This document shows, piece by piece, positions 1-5,769 of a stretch of DNA of 6,137 nt (its first letter is position 1; every line of letters starts with the position of its first letter). Location: the NCBI GenBank assembly GCA_028288945.1, contig JAQGHH010000394.1:1-6137 (forward strand), written 5' to 3'. The position numbers were made by a program, and so were the translations under genes. Source of the DNA: Phycisphaerales bacterium (GTDB lineage: Bacteria > Planctomycetota > Phycisphaerae > Tepidisphaerales > Tepidisphaeraceae). The notes beneath the pieces were generated by a model. The model saw only the letters and a list, made by a program, of their open reading frames with translations. It made no database searches and had not been told where the DNA came from.

Positions 1-49
1 GGCGCTCGCAACCGCGCACTCCTGAAGTATTGATGCTTTAACCGGATCG

Positions 50-82
50 CCCGGGCGTCATTGGGCGACGTCATCGCCCGGG
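50..82 (-). terminator. GC-rich hairpin at the 3' end of the prepilin gene (weak terminator candidate)
   Basis: Perfect 8-bp inverted repeat: CCCGGGCG at 50-57 and CGCCCGGG at 75-82, with a 17-nt loop. It spans the stop codon of the minus-strand prepilin gene. No T-run follows on the minus strand, so it is not a typical intrinsic terminator. It may only slow RNA polymerase or protect the 3' end, or be chance in GC-rich DNA. Confidence 0.22.
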
Positions 83-1044
83 GAAAGGCTGTAAAACTCT
101 TCGCCCCACTGAAATACCGGCGCCAACGTGTCGCGAATGTTCTTGGTCTCCACGTGGCCGTCTGCGTACAGGAAATTGCTCTTCCCGATCTGGAAGCCGT
201 TTCCGTCCTTTTTCGGCGAGTGATTGCGGCCGACCCAGTCGAGCCTGCACAGGCTGTCGCCCGGGGGCTGCGGGTCGGGCTGCAGGTCGTTCGCCGTGAC
301 GCGCCGTATGCCCGGGCGGCCGGGCGACGCGGAGGCCAGCGACATGTCATATTCCCCGCCGGCCAGCGACGCATAACCGTGGACCGGACGATGGCTCTTG
401 CAAACGGTCCCGCCGCCCACTTCGCCGTTGCCTTCGACAAGCGCTGCCAGGGCCGGGAACTCGGTGCCCAGGATCGTGTCGCTTGAGTTTCGGACGCGCC
501 CGGCGTTCACATACTTGTAGGTGCGGACGGCCCCCTGAAACCCGAGCGTGAACTTGTTACGTGGGCAAAGCGCCTCGTTGAGGGTGTAAGCACAACGGGG
601 CACCTGTTCGTCGATGACCCCGCCGGCATCATTGCTTAGTCCGGCATCATTGTTTTCCGGCGTCGTGTTGGTCGGCGGCAATCCGCCCTTCTCGAGCGAG
701 GGGCACAGAAACGCCTCCTGGCCCGTGGTCATGTTCCCGTGACCCCCGTAAACAAAGCTCGACCAGTGCACATAACCTTGCGTCGGGGCGCTGGGCGTCT
801 GCATCCCGTTGACCATCGTAGCGCCCACGTACGTGTACGCGGCGGGGAACACCTGCCTGTTCTCGGCCACATAAATCATGATCCCCTGGCCGACGCCGCG
901 AAGATTCGAGGCGCACTTGACCGTTCGCGCCTGCTCCCGCGCCCGGGCCAGCGCCGGCAGGAGCATGCCCATCAAAACCGCGATGATCCCGATGACCACC
1001 AACAACTCGACGAGGGTAAACCCCGTCGTTCTTCGACGACTCAT
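58..1044 (-). CDS. Prepilin-type (type II secretion/pseudopilin-like) protein with C-terminal DG motif
   Basis: 328-residue protein with a class III prepilin signal: a short basic leader (MSRRRTTG), then FTLVELLVV. Cleavage by prepilin peptidase is expected after Gly8, leaving Phe9 as the first mature residue and Glu13 as the conserved mature Glu5. The hydrophobic helix at about residues 11-32 anchors the protein in the inner membrane and would pack into a pilus-like fibre. KCASNL (43-48) follows, then a large exported domain of no recognised fold, and near the C-terminus YADGHVE (DG at 295-296). This architecture is typical of the large prepilin-like families of planctomycetes and relatives; individual functions are mostly unknown. 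The start at 1044 is chosen over an in-frame ATG at 1074 because GGAAGGAG lies 7 nt upstream and the leader then has the normal length. No secretion or pilus assembly gene is adjacent, so it looks like a stand-alone copy. Confidence 0.88.
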   Translation of the reverse strand: MSRRRTTGFTLVELLVVIGIIAVLMGMLLPALARAREQARTVKCASNLRGVGQGIMIYVAENRQVFPAAYTYVGATMVNGMQTPSAPTQGYVHWSSFVYGGHGNMTTGQEAFLCPSLEKGGLPPTNTTPENNDAGLSNDAGGVIDEQVPRCAYTLNEALCPRNKFTLGFQGAVRTYKYVNAGRVRNSSDTILGTEFPALAALVEGNGEVGGGTVCKSHRPVHGYASLAGGEYDMSLASASPGRPGIRRVTANDLQPDPQPPGDSLCRLDWVGRNHSPKKDGNGFQIGKSNFLYADGHVETKNIRDTLAPVFQWGEEFYSLSPGDDVAQ

Positions 1045-1051
1045 CCGAAAA

Positions 1052-1059
1052 CTCCTTCC
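1052..1059 (-). promoter_or_regulatory. Ribosome binding site deciding the prepilin start
   Basis: GGAAGGAG on the minus strand, 7 nt before the ATG at 1044. It favours the 328-residue form over one starting 30 bases further upstream, at 1074. Confidence 0.75.
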
Positions 1060-1188
1060 ACTCACAGTTCCCAATGCTTCCGTGTCACAATCTCACCGAC
1101 GGCGGAAGATTAACCCTCCAATATTTGCGCCCGATGGGGCTCTTCAGAATGTGCAGCAAATTTCCTATTAAGGATGTTGTCGAATCTT

Positions 1189-1207
1189 GTGATGCCTTGA
1201 GCATCAC
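1189..1207. promoter_or_regulatory. Perfect 7-5-7 inverted repeat, operator or hairpin
   Basis: GTGATGC, a CTTGA loop, then GCATCAC: 7-bp arms without mismatch, lying in the 254-bp divergent region between the prepilin and FHA genes. It is followed on the plus strand by TTTAAT, too short to be a good terminator tail, and no gene needs to end here. An operator for a dimeric repressor or activator is the better reading, since it overlaps a weak -35 candidate (1197-1202) for the FHA gene. Which regulator binds is unknown. Confidence 0.4.
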
Positions 1208-1226
1208 TTTAATGAGGCGTGAATAT
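1197..1226 (+). promoter_or_regulatory. Weak sigma-70-type promoter candidate for the FHA gene
   Basis: TTGAGC at 1197-1202, an 18-bp spacer and GAATAT at 1221-1226, about 70 bp before the FHA start. Both boxes are imperfect. The -35 box lies inside the dyad at 1189-1207, so binding there could control this promoter. No convincing promoter was seen for the minus-strand prepilin gene in the same region. Confidence 0.22.
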
Positions 1227-1285
1227 GTTCTTCGCGCTGCGCCGCTACTTTCCTCCCTGCCGTGCGGCGATTGCTCCGCACCGCT

Positions 1286-1291
1286 GGAAGG
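1286..1291 (+). promoter_or_regulatory. Ribosome binding site deciding the FHA protein start
   Basis: GGAAGG ends 7 nt before the ATG at 1299. The same frame stays open upstream to 1074 with other ATGs, but the FHA fold begins directly after residue 1 of the 1299 start. Confidence 0.65.
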
Positions 1292-1298
1292 CATCTTC

Positions 1299-2231
1299 AT
1301 GGCCAGTCTGCACATATCGTTCGGCGATGCCGAAACTCGTACGCATGAACTTTCCGGGGCGGTTGTCATCGGGCGAGTCGCCGACTGTGATCTGATGATC
1401 GAAGACCGCGAAATCTCGCGGCGGCACTCCCGCGTCGAGCAGACAGCGGAAGGTTGGTTGATTGCGGATCTGGGAAGTAAGAACGGCACGCTCGTCGATG
1501 GCGGCCGGGTCGAGCGCCATGTGCTCGTTGACGGGGACGTCGTTCGCCTCGGCAACGCAACGCTCACATTCCGCGCCGACCAGCCCCTCACCCAAAATGC
1601 TGCTAACGCCGGCGTGAATCCTGCTCTATGTGAGGATGACCTGCTTGCCGCGCTTATCGAGGACGTGCCCAGCCCCGGCGTATTGGAATCGGGCGATACG
1701 CGACGGCTGGCGGATGAGGCGGATTTTGAAAGGGAGCAGATGCTGCGCGAGCTGGCTCCCGACCCTTCGGATTACATCGAAGAAAACCCGGCGGACCCAG
1801 CCGCCCCTGAAACTAGTGCCGCGTCCCCCGTCGCATCTACTCCTCCAGCCGACGGACCCAAATATCGCGGCCCACAATCCTGGGGCGCGGCTCTAACGGC
1901 CGCGGCACAGACGCCCGTTGCATCCGCTTCCCCGCCGGCGCGTCCGGCCGCGGCGGCTTCCAACAAAAAGTCCAAGAACAAGCCCGGCGCTGACCGCGCG
2001 CCCAGCGAGTTGCTCGCATCTGTCAAAAGAATATTTGCGACCGATCAATCGAACGGAAAGAGCGGCGACCCCTGGTATCGCCGCCAGGTCCCCGTACCCG
2101 CCTTTTACGCGGTCGCCGGCGCGCTCCTGTTGTGGGTCGTGTGGGGCGTCTACTCGATGTTTTTCACGGGCCCCAGTCGAGCCGCCGCCCACTACGTGCG
2201 GCCGGCATCAGCCCAGGCGGCTCGACCTTGA
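1299..2231 (+). CDS. FHA-domain protein with C-terminal membrane anchor
   Basis: 310-residue protein. An N-terminal forkhead-associated domain covers about residues 1-95, with the phosphothreonine-binding signature residues present: Gly25-Arg26, Ser40, His43 (ISRRHS) and Asn62-Gly63 (GSKNGT). FHA domains dock phosphothreonine peptides, usually downstream of Ser/Thr kinases, which planctomycetes have in number. Residues about 96-262 form an acidic, then Pro/Ala-rich, low-complexity linker with a lysine-rich patch (NKKSKNK). A single hydrophobic segment follows at about 268-289 (FYAVAGALLLWVVWGVYSMFF), then a short tail. The likely topology is an FHA head in the cytoplasm tethered to the membrane from the C-terminal side. 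No kinase, phosphatase or secretion partner is seen in the window. It ends 9 bp from the convergent arsM stop. The exact role is not recognised. Confidence 0.85.
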   Translation: MASLHISFGDAETRTHELSGAVVIGRVADCDLMIEDREISRRHSRVEQTAEGWLIADLGSKNGTLVDGGRVERHVLVDGDVVRLGNATLTFRADQPLTQNAANAGVNPALCEDDLLAALIEDVPSPGVLESGDTRRLADEADFEREQMLRELAPDPSDYIEENPADPAAPETSAASPVASTPPADGPKYRGPQSWGAALTAAAQTPVASASPPARPAAAASNKKSKNKPGADRAPSELLASVKRIFATDQSNGKSGDPWYRRQVPVPAFYAVAGALLLWVVWGVYSMFFTGPSRAAAHYVRPASAQAARP

Positions 2232-2240
2232 ACCTGTTAT

Positions 2241-3122
2241 TCATTTGGGTTTGACCGCGAACACCCTCACGCTGGCCGCATATTCGTTGACGTTGTACCG
2301 CTGCAACACGTCGCTTAGCCCGGAGTGAACGCTCGCCGAGTCGTCTGCGCACGCGTTCCCGCCGCAACAACTGGAAGATGCGACCGGCAGCGTCGTCGAT
2401 GTCATCGGCGGCGCGCAGCACGCCGACTGCCCTTCGACCTTCGCGTAAGCATTCAAGTCCGATCCCGTGTCGGTCACATGCACATGCGCGAACCCGGCAT
2501 CCCGCAAGTGCCGCACGTAATCGTCCACCAGAATTGCCCCGGCAACACACCCCACATACGCCATGACGTCCCTGGCCAGTTCCGGCGGCAGCGCCTGTTT
2601 CAGCGCAATGTCGCTGACCGCCACCCGCCCGCCCGGCTTAAGTACGCGGAAGATTTCTCGAAACACCGCGGCTTTGTCCGGCGCGAGATTGATAACGCAG
2701 TTGCTGATCACCACGTCCGCCGACGCATCGGGCAAAGGCATCCGGTCGATCGTGGCGAGATGGAATTCCACGTTGCCGGCGTCGGCCCGCTGCGCGTTCT
2801 TTCTTGCGCGCTGAATCATCTCGGGCGTCATGTCGATGCCGATGGCTCGACCCTTTTGCCCCACCTTCTGCGATGCGAGAAATACGTCCATGCCGCCGCC
2901 GCAACCAAGATCGACGACCGTCTCGCCGGGCCGAATGCTCGCAAAGGCGACGGGGTTTCCACACGACAGCCCCATGTTGGCCTCTGCGGGGATCGAGTCG
3001 AGCTCACCCTGCGTATAGCCGAACGCTTCGGCCACCGCCCGAACGCCTTCGTGATTCCCCGACAGTTCGCTGCTGGCGACCGCGCCGTATTTGGACTGAA
3101 CGATATTTTGAACGCCATTCAT
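2241..3122 (-). CDS. arsM: Arsenite S-adenosylmethionine methyltransferase (ArsM)
   Basis: 293-residue cytoplasmic class I methyltransferase that transfers methyl groups from S-adenosylmethionine to trivalent arsenic, giving methylated and finally volatile arsenicals. The SAM site is visible as VVDLGCGGG (69-77) with Asp97 closing the second strand (GIDMTPEM). The three arsenite-binding cysteines of the family are all present in their usual contexts: Cys54 in LSCGNP, Cys142 in SNCVINL and Cys192 in VGCVAGA. After the core comes a cysteine-rich stretch with two pairs, Cys235-Cys236 and Cys252-Cys253, plus Cys258. The last 25 or so residues (DVLQRYNVNEYAASVRVFAVKPK) return to ordinary protein sequence. 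The ATG at 3122 has GGAGG 6 nt upstream. The gene follows a MerR-family regulator in the same direction and has its own MerR-type promoter. No arsR, arsC or arsenite efflux gene is in the window. The assignment to ArsM is firm; activity is inferred. Confidence 0.93.
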   Translation of the reverse strand: MNGVQNIVQSKYGAVASSELSGNHEGVRAVAEAFGYTQGELDSIPAEANMGLSCGNPVAFASIRPGETVVDLGCGGGMDVFLASQKVGQKGRAIGIDMTPEMIQRARKNAQRADAGNVEFHLATIDRMPLPDASADVVISNCVINLAPDKAAVFREIFRVLKPGGRVAVSDIALKQALPPELARDVMAYVGCVAGAILVDDYVRHLRDAGFAHVHVTDTGSDLNAYAKVEGQSACCAPPMTSTTLPVASSSCCGGNACADDSASVHSGLSDVLQRYNVNEYAASVRVFAVKPK

Positions 3123-3128
3123 TCGGCA

Positions 3129-3133
3129 CCTCC
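3129..3133 (-). promoter_or_regulatory. Ribosome binding site of arsM
   Basis: GGAGG on the minus strand (within CGGAGGTG), 6 nt before the ATG at 3122. Confidence 0.75.
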
Positions 3134-3207
3134 GTTACATTCCTAGAAGAACCCGCAACGCGGCCCGTCGCCGTTCGGTCTGCCGGTCCGAGTCTCCCAA
3201 CTTCCAA

Positions 3208-3239
3208 ACTATAGAGGTTGAACTTTAGTGTAAGGTCAA
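3208..3239 (-). promoter_or_regulatory. MerR-type promoter/operator driving arsM
   Basis: On the minus strand there is TTGACC (3234-3239), a 20-bp spacer (3214-3233) and TATAGT (3208-3213). Both boxes are near consensus but the spacer is too long for normal sigma-70 use, the hallmark of promoters that MerR-family proteins activate by distorting the DNA. The spacer carries dyad symmetry. Centred at 3225.5, with the same offset from the -35 as in mer operators, 7 of 12 positions match, with core ACT-AA-AGT. An alternative 22-bp dyad, TTGAnCTT-N6-AAGnTCAA (3218-3239), matches at 8 of 11. Transcription would start near 3200, leaving a leader of about 78 nt. The -35 box overlaps the stop codon of the upstream regulator (3236-3238). 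Confidence 0.78.
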
Positions 3240-3685
3240 GCCGGCCGACAGGATTTCTGTTTCGGGGGCCTGCACTTGGCCGGGTCCGAGCCTTTGAGCC
3301 GGCAGATGTCGTCGCAAATATCCGGCCCGTCACCCTTGCAGCAACTGTCGAGCGATTTCGCCAATACTTTCTCAACGTGCCGCAGCTCTTTGATCCGCCC
3401 GCGAATTTCTTCGAGGCGTCCGCGCATGAGCGTAAGGACTTCCTCGCACGGCTGCTCCGCGGAAAACGTGAGCTGAAGCAATGACGAGATGTCTTGCAGG
3501 CTTAGCCCCGTCGCCTGGGCCGAGCGAATGAACTTCAGGCGTTCGAGGGTGGAGCCCGCATACCCGCGATAATTCCCGCCGGTGCGGAAGTCGGGCTTGA
3601 CCAATCCCGCACGTTCGTAATACCGAACGGTAGAAGTCGGCACCCCCGCCGCCGCCGCGAGTTGGCCGATGGTGTAGGCGTCCAT
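3236..3685 (-). CDS. MerR-family metal(loid)-responsive transcriptional regulator
   Basis: 149-residue regulator. The N-terminal winged helix-turn-helix is classic MerR (YTIGQLAAAAGVPTSTVRYYE at 4-24, GL at 27-28, GNYRGY at 37-42). A long dimerisation helix runs from about 80 to 112, then a cysteine-rich metal loop. Cys80, Cys115 and Cys124 reproduce the spacing (35 and 9 residues) of Cys82, Cys117 and Cys126 of the mercury sensor MerR and of the equivalent sites in CadR and PbrR. Cys116, Cys128, Cys138 and Cys146 are extra. Metal binding at the dimer interface should turn it from repressor to activator. The target is almost certainly arsM, 113 bp downstream on the same strand, through the promoter at 3208-3239. 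The metal could be As(III), Hg(II), Cd(II) or Pb(II); the target gene points to As(III). Start choice is uncertain: ATG 3685 gives the normal MerR N-terminus but has only a weak GGG upstream, and in-frame ATGs lie at 3694 and 3721. No clear promoter was found in the 123 bp upstream, so read-through from the response regulator gene is possible. Confidence 0.9.
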   Translation of the reverse strand: MDAYTIGQLAAAAGVPTSTVRYYERAGLVKPDFRTGGNYRGYAGSTLERLKFIRSAQATGLSLQDISSLLQLTFSAEQPCEEVLTLMRGRLEEIRGRIKELRHVEKVLAKSLDSCCKGDGPDICDDICRLKGSDPAKCRPPKQKSCRPA

Positions 3686-3808
3686 GCAACCCATCGTATC
3701 CGCGCCCGCCCGCTTTGGCATTCTTCCGGCCGGATGCGAAGGGCAAGGGCTGGAGATCGGGGCGGCGCTCCGCGACCGGGACGGGGCGAGCGCGTGAAAG
3801 CCGAATTC

Positions 3809-5251
3809 TTACGGTTCATTCTCGTCGTCGGCTTCCACCGACCGTGTCACCCGCAAGCCCAGGTCGCGCAGTTTCAAGCGTAAGGTCTGTCGGGCGATTC
3901 CCAGAAGGCGGGCGGCCTGGTGTTGGCTGCCGCCGGTATAGTCGAGGACTGCGGCGAGCAGGAACCGGTCCATTTGACCATGGGCCTCCGCGTACAAGTC
4001 GCGGGAATCGGGTTGCAACCGTTGGCGGATGAACGCTTCAAGGTCCACATTGACATTTGCCAGCGCGGCGCCTTCGGCAGTGCTGCCCGAAAGTTCGGAC
4101 AAAAACGAAGGAAGCAATACAGAGCCATGGGCCTGAAGGAGGGCCTGTTTAATGACGCTCTGCAGTTCGCGGATGTTGCCCGGCCAGGAATAACCACGCA
4201 GGCGGTCCATCGCTTCAGGGGCAATTTCGTGGACCTCCCGCCCCAGTTCCCGGCTGAACCGCTTGAGATAGTGCTTCACCATCATCGGCAGATCCTCCTC
4301 CCGCTCGCGCAAAGGGGGAAGATGGACAGTGAAGACACTCAACCTGTAATACAGGTCCGCCCGGAACTTGCCCTCGGCGGATAAGGTTTTCAGGTCGCGG
4401 TGGGTGGCGGCGATCAGCCGCACGTCGGTCTGCACCGTCTCGTTGCCGCCGACCCGCTCGAAGGATTGTTCCTGCAGCAGGCGGAGGATCTTTGCCTGCA
4501 AGGCCAGCGGCATGTCGCCGATCTCATCGAGCAGGATGGTACCGTGGTTGCACTGCTCGAATTTACCGATGCGGCGGCGGTCGGCCCCCGTAAAGGAGCC
4601 CTTTTCGTGGCCGAACAGCTCGCTTTCCAGCAGGTTTTCGGGGATGGCCGCACAGTTGAGGGCCATGAACGGCGCCTTGGCCCGGGAACTGTGCTGATAA
4701 ATTGCCCGCGCGATCAGTTCCTTACCCGTTCCGGTCTCGCCGGCGATGAGCACGGTCACGTCCTGGCCGGCAACGCGGCCGATCGCCTTGTAGACCTCAC
4801 GCATCGCCGGGCAGGAGCCGAGGATCGCACCGTCCACGTCGGACTCGGGCAGATTCTCGGCGACGACCGCCGGGGCGCGCATCCGCCGGCCCACTTCCAG
4901 CGCCTCGTCCACCACTCGCCGCACCTGCGCCAGATCGAGGGGCTTGAACAGGTAGTCGAAAGCACCCTGTTTCATCGCTTCGATGGCGGTGTCCGCCGTC
5001 TTGGCCATGGTGACGAAGATAACGGGGATTCGGGCGTCGATTTCACGGATCGCGTGAAAGACCTCGAGGCCGGATTGGTCGGGCAAACGCAAATCGAGAA
5101 GGACCACGTCGGGCGGATCGGCCTGAACATGCTTGAGCCCGGCGGCTCCGGTGGCGGCAACCTCAACCCGGTGGCGGGGAGCGGCGAACGCTTGGCGCAC
5201 CTGCTCGGGGATGAGGTCGACGTCATCATCAATGAGTAGCAAATGAGCCAT
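3809..5251 (-). CDS. NtrC-family sigma-54-dependent response regulator
   Basis: 480-residue response regulator. The receiver domain (about 1-120) has the acidic pocket Asp8-Asp9-Asp10, phospho-acceptor Asp53 (LLDLRLPDQSG), Thr81 and Lys103 (KP). The AAA+ sigma-54 activation domain (about 143-370) has Walker A GETGTGKE (171-178), the sigma-54 contact loop GSFTGA (218-223, Ser in place of the usual Ala), Walker B ILLDEIGD (239-246) and an arginine-finger region RADLYYRL (297-304). A Fis-type helix-turn-helix closes the protein (about 441-466: GSQHQAARLLGIARQTLRLKLR). When phosphorylated it should oligomerise and open sigma-54 promoters. Its partner is probably the divergent kinase at 5770. The ATG at 5251 is chosen because the receiver begins at once (MAHLLLIDDD). 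The frame is open further upstream to a TTG at 5338, but that stretch resembles a different protein. The ribosome binding site is weak (GCGAG). A merR-like gene follows 123 bp downstream on the same strand. Confidence 0.94.
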   Translation of the reverse strand: MAHLLLIDDDVDLIPEQVRQAFAAPRHRVEVAATGAAGLKHVQADPPDVVLLDLRLPDQSGLEVFHAIREIDARIPVIFVTMAKTADTAIEAMKQGAFDYLFKPLDLAQVRRVVDEALEVGRRMRAPAVVAENLPESDVDGAILGSCPAMREVYKAIGRVAGQDVTVLIAGETGTGKELIARAIYQHSSRAKAPFMALNCAAIPENLLESELFGHEKGSFTGADRRRIGKFEQCNHGTILLDEIGDMPLALQAKILRLLQEQSFERVGGNETVQTDVRLIAATHRDLKTLSAEGKFRADLYYRLSVFTVHLPPLREREEDLPMMVKHYLKRFSRELGREVHEIAPEAMDRLRGYSWPGNIRELQSVIKQALLQAHGSVLLPSFLSELSGSTAEGAALANVNVDLEAFIRQRLQPDSRDLYAEAHGQMDRFLLAAVLDYTGGSQHQAARLLGIARQTLRLKLRDLGLRVTRSVEADDENEP

Positions 5252-5281
5252 GATTCGCTCGCTTTCGGTGCATCGACGGCG

Positions 5282-5374
5282 CGCTTCGTAAGGTATCCGA
5301 AGCCGCTGCGCGATGCAGGATAGGATCGCCGCGCCCAAGACCAGCAGGATGGTCCCTTCGAAGAGATACGCCTT
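5282..5374 (-). pseudogene. Possible N-terminal remnant of a CPA1-type cation/proton antiporter
   Basis: In the frame upstream of the response regulator, about 31 codons read as KAYLFEGTILLVLGAAILS, then CIAQRLRIPYEA. That is one hydrophobic helix followed by RLRIPY, an arrangement familiar from the first helix and loop of NhaP/CPA1 sodium/proton antiporters. After that the similarity stops: no second helix appears in any frame, and the text runs into the response regulator start. There is no ATG or GTG at its beginning; an in-frame stop lies at 5438-5440. It could be a decayed or truncated gene left by a rearrangement, or chance. The antiporter reading comes from sequence memory only. Confidence 0.33.
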
Positions 5375-5434
5375 GCGGGAGCCGCCTGTCCACCGAGCGG
5401 CGCGGGGCGCGTCGGCGACGAAGCCGATGTGACT

Positions 5435-5471
5435 GGATCAAATCCAAGCCAACTGGCTTCACTTCTGATCC
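5435..5471. promoter_or_regulatory. Nested inverted repeat, candidate enhancer site for the NtrC-type regulator
   Basis: Inner perfect dyad AAGCCA-AC-TGGCTT (5446-5459) sits inside an outer pair GGATCA (5435-5440) and TGATCC (5466-5471). The centre is about 97 bp upstream of the start predicted from the sigma-54 promoter at 5523-5538, where NtrC-type enhancer sites usually lie. The divergent regulator gene begins about 185 bp to the left, so the site could serve both genes. Which protein binds is inferred from position. Confidence 0.5.
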
Positions 5472-5522
5472 ACCATGCTCTCTCCGGGGGCTTGGCGACG
5501 TCAATAGGGCCTCCTAACGGAT

Positions 5523-5538
5523 TGGCCCGTTCATTGCT
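5523..5538 (+). promoter_or_regulatory. Sigma-54 (-24/-12) promoter upstream of the sensor kinase
   Basis: TGGCCCG-TTCA-TTGCT matches the sigma-54 consensus TGGCACG-N4-TTGCW with one mismatch. The essential GG (5524-5525) and GC (5536-5537) are separated by exactly 10 bp. It reads rightward; the first good gene downstream is the sensor kinase at 5770, giving a leader of about 220 nt. An NtrC-type activator is encoded next door and a dyad lies upstream at the right distance. No comparable element was found facing the regulator gene. Confidence 0.6.
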
Positions 5539-5769
5539 CCGGCACCTGAGGAAGTGACCTTAGTGAACTCGGATTTCGAAGAGGAAGCTTTGGAACGGAA
5601 AAGGATCGATCACGGCGTGAAGTCCCATGACCGCCCATCGTGCTGATCACCTTGAAGCACCAGCACCAATCTCGGCTGCGTCTGGCGGCACGATTCGAAC
5701 GCACGCAAGAGCGCCGGCATTCTGTTCATTAGGCACTTAATCACTATGCTTAAGTCCATAGAGGTGCGC
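5539..5769 (+). other. Leader/intergenic region before the sensor kinase
   Basis: About 230 bp without a convincing gene; with 5252-5538 it forms a 518-bp gap between the divergent regulator and kinase genes. Visible here are a 6-bp hairpin GTGCTG/CAGCAC (5640-5645 and 5661-5666, 15-nt loop) and a possible 27-residue GTG-started frame (5563-5646) rich in charged residues, with GAGGAAG upstream at a poor distance. A weak TATGCT box lies at 5745-5750 without a good -35. None of these is firm. Confidence 0.3.

Noticed and set aside
1074..1298. Longer N-terminus for the FHA protein (start at 1074)
   Set aside because: The added 75 residues cross the dyad and promoter candidate, match no domain, and the ATG at 1299 has a good ribosome binding site directly before the FHA fold.
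2325..3146. 273-codon plus-strand open frame opposite arsM
   Set aside because: It is antisense to a clear ArsM, rich in Arg/His/Pro as expected of a GC-rich shadow frame, and shows no recognisable domain or good ribosome binding site.
3765..3793. Inverted repeat GCGCTC/GAGCGC between the response regulator and merR genes
   Set aside because: The 6-bp stem has a 17-nt loop in very GC-rich DNA and lacks a T-run, so it cannot be claimed as a terminator or operator.
4400..5239. 279-codon plus-strand open frame opposite the response regulator
   Set aside because: It lies antisense to the AAA+ and receiver coding sequence, which has intact motifs throughout. The translation has no recognisable family and is a codon-bias shadow.
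5661..5710. tRNA-like T-arm (GTTCGAATC on the minus strand, about 5693-5701)
   Set aside because: The T-loop-like heptamer has a wobble-rich 5-bp stem, but no D-arm, anticodon arm or acceptor stem can be built around it and no CCA end is present. Chance, or at most an unrecognisable remnant.
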